Part shown: positions 11,082-19,489 of the stretch, piece after piece | Layout of the letters: the number at the start of each line of letters is the position of its first letter | How positions within the stretch are numbered: the first letter of the stretch is position 1 | DNA from: Prorocentrum cordatum | Lineage: Eukaryota; Sar; Dinophyceae; Prorocentrales; Prorocentraceae | Assembly: GCA_963575745.1 (NCBI GenBank) | Contig: CAUYUJ010022437.1 | Coordinates: forward strand, 210,143 to 274,142 | Length of the DNA stretch: 64,000 nt | Reading direction: 5' to 3' | Position numbers and translations under genes: made by a program | Notes under the pieces: generated by a model | Seen by the model: the letters and a program-made list of their open reading frames with translations, nothing else | What the model was told of the DNA's origin: nothing | The model's database searches: none

Positions 11082-11281
11082 TCGGCGGCGAGCGAGGGGG
11101 GGAAGGGAGAGGGAGGAGGCCCTCTTAGAAGGCGGCGGGGCTTCTCGGAAGCCCTATGGCCTTCTGGGGGGTCTCCTGTGTCTTCTGGGGAGGTTCGGAA
11201 AGCTTCTCCGAAAGCCAGGGGATCTCCGCGCTTTCTGAGAAGGCCAGCCCCTTCTCATTTCCCCCCTGGGCTCGCCGCCGA
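11082..11281 (+). mobile_element. family C TIR element, copy C2, with ~25-bp flanking direct repeats
   Basis: Starts TCGGCGGCGAGCGAGGGGGG and ends CCCCCTGGGCTCGCCGCCGA. The flanks are themselves similar: GAGCAAGACTCGGTATCGT before and GAGCACGACTCGGTAGCGT after, in direct orientation. That is longer than a usual target duplication and resembles the 28-bp and 25-bp repeats around A2 and C5. Confidence 0.85.
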
Positions 11282-11301
11282 GAAGGGGAGCACGACTCGG
11301 T

Positions 11302-11475
11302 AGCGTTTGACCGATCACTATCCCCATCCCCGTCCCCGGCATCCCACCACCCCAGTTGGGGGCGTGACCCTCGGAACCCGAAGGGAACAGCCTGTATCTC
11401 CATAGGGGGGGGGTACATCGACCAGTGGGGCCCAGGCCACGCCGATGGGGATAGGGATCGGTTAAGCCATGCTCA
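11302..11475 (+). mobile_element. family J TIR element, copy J1
   Basis: Left end GCGTTTGACCGATCACTATC, right end GATAGGGATCGGTTAAGCC, inverted repeats with a few changes. The middle carries ACCCCAGTTGGGGGCG and CTCGGAACCCGAAGGGAAC. Other copies lie at 36888-37039 and 38861-39036. Confidence 0.8.
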
Positions 11476-11507
11476 AAGACGGCATGAGCATCAACTGTCG
11501 GAGGTTG

Positions 11508-11620
11508 GCGCGGATCTCTTGCATCGGCGCTGGGCCCCCATGGCGGCACCTCCGGTGCCGCCCCCGGCGCGCTGCGCGCGCCAGCCTGGGGGGCCCAGCG
11601 CCGATGCAAGAAATCCGCGC
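11508..11620. repeat. 113-bp hairpin with 32-bp near-perfect arms
   Basis: Left arm 11508-11539 (begins GCGCGGATCTCTTGCATCGG) and right arm 11589-11620 (ends AAATCCGCGC) are complementary over 32 bp with about one mismatch. The 49-bp loop contains a second perfect stem, GGCGGCACC / GGTGCCGCC separated by TCC. No other copy was found in the window. Confidence 0.85.
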
Positions 11621-11881
11621 TGAGCTCGGGCAGGATGTCTTCGGGTGTTTTTGCTCGTCTCCTGTCCTCGATGGGGCCATGGGATCGGAGTCCTCCGAGG
11701 GGGGAGGGCAGAGTCAGAAAGTCCAGGGTTCGCTGGGGACCGGTTTCCCTTCCAGACGGCCGACCCCGCCCCCGAACCCCTCCGAAAACCCTCGAGGAAG
11801 GATTCCGGGAGGGTTCTCCGAGGGATCCGGAAGGCTTTTGGAAGGGTTCTCGTCGCTTTGGGAGGACATCCGTCTCTAGCA

Positions 11882-12032
11882 TCAAGTCGGGCATGTTCCT
11901 TTACAGGAAGAGTATTCAAAACTAGTCCCAAGAACAGTATGGGGACGATGTTTTGTTTTTGTTGTCGCCATGTGGTGGTATTTTCTTGACTACTATTGAT
12001 TTCTCTTTTAAGCTCCGCCTGACATGCCCGAC
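11882..12032 (+). mobile_element. family F TIR element, copy F1
   Basis: Left end TCAAGTCGGGCATGTTCC, then TTTACAGGAAGAGTATTC; right end CTCCGCCTGACATGCCCGAC. Compared with F2, the last bases of the right end are missing, replaced by the start of element G1 at 12033, so G1 inserted at or recombined with the F1 terminus. Confidence 0.8.
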
Positions 12033-12240
12033 CTAATGGAGGATGACGATTGTTAAATGACCGGGGGTCGTGTTCACGCGGCGGCGCCCGGGATGACGAT
12101 TAGAAAAAACCGGCCGCGGGCTGGACAACTATCCTTTTTGACAAAAAAATCGTTCTTCTCCAGTCAGGAAGTTGTGCAGAAATGGCAGAAAACCATGTTT
12201 TTAATCGTTCTCCCCATTTTTTTTATTAATCGTCATCCCG
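12033..12240 (+). mobile_element. family G TIR element, copy G1
   Basis: Left end CTAATGGAGGATGACGATT and right end TTAATCGTCATCCCG are inverted repeats sharing GGATGACGATTAA. The interior has GTGTTCACGCGGCGGCGCCC, an AACCGGCCGCGG block and CTCCAGTCAG. A second copy at 46152-46356 matches along its length with few differences. Confidence 0.85.
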
Positions 12241-12363
12241 GCTTTCTGACGGGTGCAGGGGACCGACTGAGAGGACCGTCTTTCGGGGGCCATGACGCCC
12301 GTCAGGCCCAAGCAATCCGCCGACCCTGTCGGCGTGTGGAAGATGCTTTTCCGTTCGTCGTGA

Positions 12364-12364
12364 A

Positions 12365-12444
<80 letters not shown>
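12364..12444. repeat. (GTC)n microsatellite
   Basis: Mostly uninterrupted GTC triplets with one GCC interruption. Neighbouring 12445-12778 shows no recognisable gene, although GGTTCTCGAGAGGGCGC near 12663 recurs near 39069. Confidence 0.9.
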
Positions 12445-12778
12445 GTCGAACCCCAGCGGGCCCTGGGCTTCTTTTGTCGAGGGCAGACGAGAGGGCAGGG
12501 CGCGCGAGAGACGGCGGCCGGGCGCCCCGCGCGTCGTGTCCGGGCGGGCTCTGCGGGGTGGGCGGCCGGCGGGCCTCGGGGTGCGCTGCCGACTACACGC
12601 AAGAGCCGGGGGTGGACAGAGCTCCCAACAGCGACACGTCGATTCGCGAATTGTCCGTTTTCGGTTCTCGAGAGGGCGCCGTGGCCATCATTTTCCAGGC
12701 CTGCGCCCGCCGGGTTTGGGCCTCAGGTCGTCTTCACTGAACCACGTTTTACTAAAGGGGGGTCTGTCCATCCCGGAA

Positions 12779-13101
12779 AGAGTGACCCTTCGCTCAAGTC
12801 GGGCGCGTCCCTTTACAGGAGGAATACCCAAAGCTGGTCAGAAAAATCGGGGGACGATTTCAGAGTAGTTTGTTGTACCATTCTTGAGTGTCTCTGGCAT
12901 GTTTGAATCTGTCGTCCAAAATCCGCCTGTGGGGAGACATGCCCGACTTGACCCTTCGCCGGAGTGGCCTTTGGTGCTGGCCCCATGAGGTGGCCCCGAT
13001 CGCCGAAAGCGATGCGATAGTAGCGTCTTGCGCGCCTGTGCTTGGTCCCCCCCGAAAGCGGCGCACCAAAGATCACTCCTGCCTACTGTAGGGTCACCCT
13101 T
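12779..13101 (+). mobile_element. family M TIR element carrying a nested family F element
   Basis: Outer ends AGAGTGACCCTTCGC...GGAGTGGCCTTTGGTGC and GCACCAAAGATCACTCC...GGGTCACCCTT are inverted repeats. Interior CCCCGATCGCC, GCGATAGTAGCG and TTGCGCGC match the second copy at 43347-43517. Copy F2 splits the left end and is flanked by a 9-bp duplication, which dates F2 as younger than this M copy. Confidence 0.8.
12794..12950 (+). mobile_element. family F TIR element, copy F2, with 9-bp target duplication
   Basis: 157 bp. Left end TCAAGTCGGGCGCGTCCC; right end GGGAGACATGCCCGACTTG; with the adjacent CTTTACAGGAGG / CCGCCTGTGG blocks the inverted repeat is about 30 bp. The 9-bp ACCCTTCGC stands immediately before (12785-12793) and after (12951-12959). 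Confidence 0.92.
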
Positions 13102-13211
13102 ACGTGTGCATCCGACGCTGGCCCAGCGACTGGATGTCGGCCCCGGCAGGCGGTGCCAAAAGGCTGTTCTGATGGGCGCACCTCGGAGCAGATTCGTTTG
13201 CGGAGCTCGTG

Positions 13212-13375
13212 TAAAGTCCGGCATGGTCCGTTCACAGGAGGAATAGTCAAGAATAGTCGACAACATAACACGGTGACGACATTTGCCGTGGTTTTTTGGA
13301 TTGGTTTCCAATATCTTTTCGACAAGTGTTTACTTTTCTTCCACATCCGCCTGTAGGAGAACATGCCCGACCCGA
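13212..13375 (+). mobile_element. family F TIR element, copy F3, with 8-bp target duplication
   Basis: 164 bp. Left end TAAAGTCCGGCATGGTCCG, right end GAGAACATGCCCGACCCGA. AGCTCGTG precedes it at 13204-13211 and follows it at 13376-13383. If element plus one repeat is removed, the flanks join in one open frame (ADSFAELV then GIPWAAAARA), so it may be an introner, but I do not recognise the peptide. Confidence 0.9.
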
Positions 13376-13383
13376 AGCTCGTG

Positions 13384-14280
13384 GGGATCCCATGGGCGGC
13401 AGCAGCGCGCGCAGGAAGAAGGGGGGAGGTGGCAGGGTTAAGCAGGCACGGAGGAGGCAGGCGGGAGGAAGGAGCAGAAGGCCAGGGGCGAGCGAAGGGC
13501 AAAGGCGCGGGAGGCAGGATGCACCCGGGAGCGGCAGCTGTTTTTTTCGAGGCGGCCCCTCATCTGCACGTACCAGGCCGCTTCTCATCCCGGGCCGCTT
13601 CTCATCCCAGGCCGCTCCTCGCGACGTCGCCTTGGCTCCCCACCAGCCTCCAGACGTCAGCGTTTGAAGCCGCCCGGTGTCTGGGTCGAGCAACAGGAGA
13701 TTCGACCCCCCGACCGGCCCAAGGGTGTGCTCTGATTGGCTGATTTAGATTCCCACGCGGACCCAGTCGTGGCGCCGAGAGGCCACCCCAGAAATTCAAA
13801 AAGGGCCAACAACGCAAGCACTGTGGTCCTCGATCGAACAGTCACCTCCTCCCTGTTTTTGCGTGAGCCTGGTCCCCACGCCAGGCGGTCGCATCTGCCT
13901 TCAAGGATGTGCGGTCGCGAGCGGCGCCGGACGCGTGCCACCCACGCGTGCCAAGTGGGAGACCAGATCGCATGCCGTGAATCCAAGGATGAGTGACCTC
14001 CGCCAGGAAGCTGCTGCTTGCAAATTGCTTCGACGTCCGTTGCGTGTGTCGCTTCGGCGAGGTACGTTACACTACTGCGTGGTCTTTGCGAGTGGTCAGT
14101 GTGTTTCCAATGTGCGCACAATGTCTCATGCGTGGCAGGTGCGTGATCGAATGATTTGCGGTGCTAATCTAGGATCGGATGATGATAACTTGCGATGTCT
14201 GGACTCTCGCCGTGTCGCATGAGTATGTATTCCTAGTGGTGGTGGTTGATGTCTGTTGTTTGCCCCCTTGATCTTCTTGT
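13384..14280. other. no recognisable gene
   Basis: GC-rich DNA with scattered short open frames. A degenerate TTCTCATCCCRGGCCGCT duplication occurs at 13580-13620. No protein motif seen. A (GT)n run lies at 14280-14315. Confidence 0.5.
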
Positions 14281-14339
14281 GTGTATGAGTGTGTATGTGT
14301 GTGTGTTGTGTGTGCGGCCCATCCGGCCATCACGCCTGG

Positions 14340-14760
14340 GTTGTACGTCAGAGGCCTGTTGGATGCCTGGCGGATGCGGTGTTGGAGTTTCTTTGGGGCC
14401 TCTTGGTTGCTCTTTTCGGGCTTCTCAGGGGCCCTCCAGGGGCTCCTTTGGTGCTTCTGGGGGGCCGGCTGGCGGTCTCGGGGGCTATTTGGGGACGGAG
14501 GGCTCCAAACATCTGTTCGTTGTCCCTCTCTTCGGCCCCTCTCGGGGCCTTCTAGGGCCGCCTTGGACCCTTGGGAACTTGTTGCGCCGTCTTGTGGCCC
14601 TCTTGGGCCGTCTTGGAGCGTCGGGGGCCCGAAAAGGCGACAACGCAGCATCTCTCAAACACCTAAGCGCAAATGAATGATTTGGACACCTTGGGGCCCT
14701 CTTGGGGGGTATCGTGGAGCCCTCTTCGGGCGCATTGGGGGCCTCTTGTGCTTTGGCATA
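14340..14760 (+). repeat. GGCCGTCTTGGAGG-type repeat array, outlying
   Basis: Units GGGGCCTCTTGG, GGGCCGTCTTGGAGCG and CCCTCTTGGG repeat, followed by CCCGAAAAGGCGACAACG and AATGATTTGGAC, the counterpart of the linker found between units at 50.7-55 kb. Same family, separate location. Confidence 0.75.
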
Positions 14761-14934
14761 GCTCGGACGTGCGCTGATTTCTTCCGTCAAGGACCATCAT
14801 CCGAGGAGATTCATGGATCATCTCGCGCAAGAAGAAGCGCACGAAGCCCAACAATGCACGGGGAATGCAGGTCCGAACGATGGGGAGGTGCCGCCGTGAG
14901 GCCCTGTCTGGCGTCTCGGGGCAAACACAAGCCA

Positions 14935-15090
14935 CACATATAAACCCCGTTCAAAAGAGGGTTGCACATAAAAAGAGGCTTTCAAATAAAAGGAAGGGGT
15001 ACTAATTTCAATATGTGCGATCCTTCGTTCAAAGGAGGGTTTTTGATTTGCGGTTTGATGTGCAATCTTTCGTTCAAAGGTGGGCGTCTT
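14935..15090 (+). repeat. CGTTCAAAGG short repeats
   Basis: CGTTCAAARGAGGGTT-like motif three times (near 14948, 15026, 15070) in an AT-richer stretch. A longer block containing ATGCACGGGGAA and TCCGARCGATGG occurs both before (14853-14885) and after (15260-15290), so the interval may be a duplication. The DNA from 15100 to 15840 shows no recognisable gene. Confidence 0.5.
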
Positions 15091-15849
15091 CGCAGCGCCG
15101 TTGTTGGACCGTCTGGCGGGCCGCTTGAAGGGGCCTCTTGGTGCTGTTTCGATCGTGGGGCCCCTGGCCTCCGGCGAAGACTCTGCATCGCTCGAAAGGG
15201 GGCGTTTTTTTCCTCGGCGAGGACTGTCGAGTTGCATCCTGACGCACGAAGTCGAAGCATCATGCACGGGGAACGGACGTCCGAGCGATGGCGAGAGAGA
15301 AAGAGAGAGAGCGAGACCGAGAGACGCGCGACGGTCCGCGCCAACACGCGCGACAGGCCCCGGTGGGCACTCGGTGCCGTGGGCTCCCCTCAAGGATGGG
15401 TGCCGCAGTCACCACAGGGGAGACTCTCGGGGACCTGCGGGCACTCCGGCCCGCGCCCCGAGGCGCGGTGGCGGAGTCTCGCTTCCCTGGGGGGGGGAGG
15501 GCTGTGGCTGCGTGCAGTTGGTGCGCCCTCGCTTGGCGTCCTTGACGCGTGGTGCCCACGGTGCGCCTCTCTTGAGGCGTGCCCCCTCGGTGACTGCTCC
15601 CGCTGCCTGCTGGTTCTGCGTATGCCGTGGCTGCCGGCTGCTGTGGCATGCTCTTGATGTACGTGGCTGGTGCATCTTACCTGTGTGTGTGTCGCGCGTG
15701 TGCTGTTCGGCTTGCTCTCGGTCAAAGCGATTGGGCCGAACGGCCCTACACGGTCCCTGGGCGCGCGGCTGCTGTGGGGTCCTCGGCTCGTGCTTCTTGA
15801 GTTTTTTATGTGAAAGTGCCCCCCTCTCCCCCGGGGGTCCGCACATTGC

Positions 15850-16210
15850 TTTTAGAGACGGAAGTCTTGAGCCTCAAACTGAGCCCCTGGGCCTCCGGCT
15901 ATTACAACGAGGGCCACCGTCTGATACTGTCTCGCAGTTTGCTCCAAGCCGCGCTCTCGCTTGAGACTTTCGCGAATTTTGCAGGAATCGCGCTCTCGCT
16001 TAGGACTTCCCTGCAATCTGCCAGGGCGCCGTGCTGTCGACGTCCGGGAATCGCGCGCCCATACAAGACACCCCCACGACTTACTCAGGACTCGTGCTCT
16101 CGCCTGAGGCTTCTTCACAATTTTCTTGAGCTTGCTTCGATACAGTCGACCCACAGAGTAAGGATAGGCATCCCTCCCAAGGGTACCCTTGGATCCTTGC
16201 TTCCTGGGTC
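15850..16210 (-). repeat. CGCTCTCGC-type degenerate tandem repeat
   Basis: GAATCGCGCTCTCGCTTRGGACTT recurs in variants at about 50-60-bp steps. This is the reverse complement of the CGAGCGAGAGCGCC repeat that fills 28.0-31.0 kb, in the same orientation as the copies at 33.2-35.1 kb. Confidence 0.75.
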
Positions 16211-16299
16211 CATCCTTGGACACTTTCGTTGGCCGCGCCCCGCTCGAAACGCTTCGAAATGGGCTTCCAGGGCCCTTGCATCCTTATCGCGCATCCTCA

Positions 16300-16710
16300 C
16301 TCTGCGGGTTGCCTGTGCAGCATCCTCCCCGCCCGATCCGTCCGCTGGGGCCCGCCCGCCCGACCCGCTCGTCAGGACCAGCCCGCCCGATGCGCCTCTC
16401 AAAGCCCGCCCGTGCGCCTGCCACCACCCACCAAACCACCCAACCCAACCCGAAGGCCCAAATTTATCCTCGATTTCCAGTGGGGGGGGGTCGGGGAACA
16501 TTGAAAAAGCACATGGAACTCGTACCCCCCCAACCCGAAATGCGGGTCAAATTCGGGTCTTCGGGTTGGGCTGGGGTGGTCTGGTAGGTGGTCAGCCTGC
16601 CCGGATAAGCCCCCCCTGCCCGCTTCGGTGCTCCGCCCGCCCCCGCCCGCTGGGAGACGCCCGCCCGGCCCGCCCGCTCGGGCCCGCCGGCCCGCCCCGC
16701 CCGCCGAGGT
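16300..16710. repeat. CCCGCCCG-rich low-complexity DNA
   Basis: Repeats of CCCGCCCGACCCGCTCG-type sequence, plus an inverted pair around 16460-16560 (CCCAAATTTATCC and GGGTCAAATTCGGG). No gene. Confidence 0.6.
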
Positions 16711-16912
16711 CCGCCTCCCTCCTCCTCCTCCCTCCTCCTCCCTCCTCCTCCTCCTCCTCTCCTCCTCCTCCTCCTCCTCCTCCTCCTCCTCTCCTCCTCC
16801 CTCCTCCTCCTCCTCCCTCCTCCTCCTCCTCCTCCCTCCTCCCTCCTCCTCCTCCTCCTCCTCCTTCTCCTCCTCCTCCTCCTCCTCCTCCTCCTCCTCC
16901 TCCTCCTCCTCC
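16711..16912. repeat. (TCC)n microsatellite
   Basis: About 200 bp of TCC/CTC triplets. The 501-aa frame passing through it is an artefact. Confidence 0.95.
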
Positions 16913-17179
16913 CGCCCGACCTGCCCGTTGGGGTCCGGCCTGTCGCGTGCTGGGGAGCCGGGCCGCATGCTTTGAGGCCCCTGCCGGCCGATGCGCCCGT
17001 CGGGGCCCTCATGCGCCCGACTCGTCCGTGAGGGCTGGCGCGCCCTGCCTCCAGGCCTTCCTGCAGGATCTGCTTCGCCCGCAGTGCTTCCTTCCTCCTC
17101 CCTCGTTTCGTCACAATTTCTTCGCTCTCCGCCTGTGTCGTCTCCCTCGCCCTCATCCTCCTCGTGTAGGGGCCGCGCC

Positions 17180-17335
17180 AGCTACTCTTGGCAGGCGGGG
17201 AAGATCCACCCCCGAAGGGGATACGATCGAAGACGAACGCGGCGGCTATCGAGGGTTGTGGGGCATACATGCTGCATGGCGCGCGAGCAGCGCAGAGCGA
17301 ACAGTCTTAACATGATCGACTTTGTTGCTGTCGTC
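17180..17335 (-). repeat. composite (CAA)n-associated repeat, reverse copy
   Basis: Reads CCCCGAAGGGGATACGATCGAAGACGAACG, CTATCGAGGG, a GCATAC block and GAGCGAACAGTCTTAA. This is the reverse complement of the block that follows each (CAA)n tract at 27.9, 28.7, 29.5, 30.5 and 31.2 kb. Here the triplet tract is reduced to GTTGCTGTCGTCG. Confidence 0.75.
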
Positions 17336-17590
17336 GTCGACCCACCCTGGACCGACCTGCGACCCACCCGCAGCCTTCGCGCGACCCACCGGGGACCCGC
17401 CCCCAGTCCACCCGCGACCCACCCGCGACCAATCGGCGACCCGCCCGCGACCCACTCACGTCGCCTTGGCGAAAAGAATCGGCGCCTCCGGCGGGCTCGG
17501 TTCGTGATGTGTACGACATCGGCGCCAGCGGTGGGCTTCCTCAGCCCCCCACGCCCTCTCACTCTTATCCGCAACTGCGGGAGCTATGTT
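17335..17590 (+). repeat. GACCCACCCGC short tandem repeat and flank
   Basis: About ten 11-12-bp units of the GACCCACCCGCG type, followed by CACTCTTATCCGCAACTGCGGG. The same order, shorter, occurs at 36585-36670 (CACTCTGATCCGCAACAACG), so the pair is a dispersed repeat. Confidence 0.7.
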
Positions 17591-17814
17591 GTACAGGTGA
17601 TGTATGAATGTTGCGGGCCTCTGCTCTCGGAATAACTTAGGTTGTTGATGTATGTCGTCGGTGGCTGTTCTGGGTGCAAATTACTGATGCGTGATACGTG
17701 TGCACATTCTTGCGGTCGTATCATGTATTGCCAAGGCCTTACGGCCGGCGCCGCCGACCCTGGAGGCCTCGGCCCTCGACGCGCTCCCGACACGCCCCGG
17801 GAGGGTGGTATTCT

Positions 17815-17905
17815 GACCCGGGACCACCCCCCGGGACCACCCCCCAGGACCACTCCCGGGGACCACCCTCTGGGACGCCCCCCCCCTGGGACCACCCCCC
17901 GAGAC
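17815..17905 (+). repeat. GGGACCACCCCCC tandem repeat
   Basis: Six to eight degenerate units of about 14 bp (CGGGACCACCCCCC). Frames across it read as Pro/Thr/Gly repeats. Confidence 0.8.
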
Positions 17906-18361
17906 CCCCCCTCCCTCGCCCCTCCGCGGGGAAGGGATCAAAGGGAAGGGGCTTCTCTTCGACTCAAAGACAACGTTACTGAATTTCGCTGTGGATGGGC
18001 TCGTGTATTTCGCTTTGGCTGGCGTGCTTGAGGACGAGGGCCCAAGGAAAGGGGGGGAGCGGCGACGGACTCAGGGGAAGGCGGCGGCGACGCGACGGCG
18101 GCAGCGACGGCGATGGCGACGGAGCAGCCCCTGTCACACGCCGACAGGGTCGGCGGATTTCTGTCAGCCATGCATGTCCATGATGTGTTCCGCTTATGCA
18201 TGGCTTGATGTCGCCTGTTGGTGTCTCTTGTCGATGTCTTTTCGGGGGCAGCGGGGATTAAGGGTGTACGTGTGTGTATATATATATATATATATCGGGG
18301 CAATGACGGCTCCCAGATTCTGGGGCTTATCCCTAGTCACACATGCATCGGGCCATGATGC

Positions 18362-18555
18362 TCGGGCCGGACGACAGGGGGGGTTTGGAAAGGGGGGGTA
18401 CGAAATTTGCTGCATGCAGCTGGTTTCGGCCCCACCGAGGGGCCCGTTCCTCTATACATAGCCGCCTGCAGCGCCGGGGGGCGCTGGGAAAATCAGCTAC
18501 GTGAGCTGATTCTCAAACCCCCCCTTCGCCATTCCCCCCCTTTCGCCTGACCCGA
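18362..18555 (+). mobile_element. family B TIR element, uninterrupted copy B1, 5-bp flanking repeat
   Basis: 194 bp. Starts TCGGGCCGGACGACAGGGGG and ends TTTCGCCTGACCCGA; RC of the right end begins TCGGGTCAGGCGAAAGGGGG. GATGC flanks both sides (18357-18361, 18556-18560). Interior has GCTGCATGCAGCTGG and GAAAATCAGCTACGTGAGCTG. This shows what family B looks like without insertions and explains the much larger intron at 37800-38568. Confidence 0.85.
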
Positions 18556-18726
18556 GATGCGCTAATACGTCCTCCTGTCATCTCCCTTCCTCCCTTCCCC
18601 CCCCCCTTTGGCGCACCCGGCGACCCGCGCGCGCCCGGGTTTGGCCGAGGTCCGCTCGTGGAGCAGCAAGAGCGCCGACAAGCACCTCGAGCTGCAGCTA
18701 GGCGCCCGCAAAGGGGGGGCGACTCC

Positions 18727-18860
18727 GCCCCCCCCCTCCTCGCCTCCTCCCTCCTCCTCCACCTCCTCCCTCCTCCTCCTCCTCCTCCTCCTCCTCCTCC
18801 TCCTCCTCCTCCTCCTCCTCCTCCTCCTCCTCCTCCTCCTCTCCTCCTCCTCCTCACCCT
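18727..18860. repeat. (TCC)n microsatellite
   Basis: About 135 bp of TCC/CTC triplets. The preceding 18640-18710 reads LAEVRSWSSKSADKHLELQL in one frame, which looks coding-like but has no family match I can name. Confidence 0.95.
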
Positions 18861-19489
18861 CCTTCCTTCAGAGGAGGAAGGAAGATTTGCAGATATCGCT
18901 TGCCGTCCTTGAGAGCCCTCGCCGCCGCGTCTGGATTCTCATCAAGTTCTGGTCAGAATGCACCTTGGGAGAGGTCCAGGGAGCACAGTCGGCCCAGATT
19001 AGCAGGTCGACCCTGCCAGATCAAGGGTACCCTTGTGTCCTGCGTCTGGCGACCCATGCTTCTTACACTCCTGTGGCAATGTGGCCCTCGGAAGGGTATC
19101 GTGTCCTCTCGCGTGTCCTGTCCAGTCGAGTCCGACTGCAGCGGTCTGGGTAATGTCCCAAACCTGTTGACCAAACTAATGACCCACCCTCCCCCCCTTC
19201 CCAGACCCCGACTGCCATTCATTCGCCGCCGGATACGTATTGCTTAAAAATATCCCACGGGGACCGAACGATGCGATAGATAAATGCACACATGCATGTT
19301 TGTATACATCTATGCTCATACACGCGCACGCACGCGCATGAATTGGCATAGGTATGCGCATGCCCTTTATGCGTGCAGATGCGCAGGCCACTTCGGCCGA
19401 CGAGTAGGTTGTTTTTCTTATTGGGACATTGTGCGTACGTGCGCACGCGACTGCGCGCGCGTGCGCGCGGTGGCATCCAGTTCTCGCGT

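Noticed and set aside
12536-12740. GSREGAVA peptide near 12.67 kb and a similar one near 39.07 kb as a shared protein domain
   Set aside because: Only about 20 bp of DNA is shared (GGTTCTCGAGAGGGCGC); reading frames diverge at once, so it is a short dispersed repeat.
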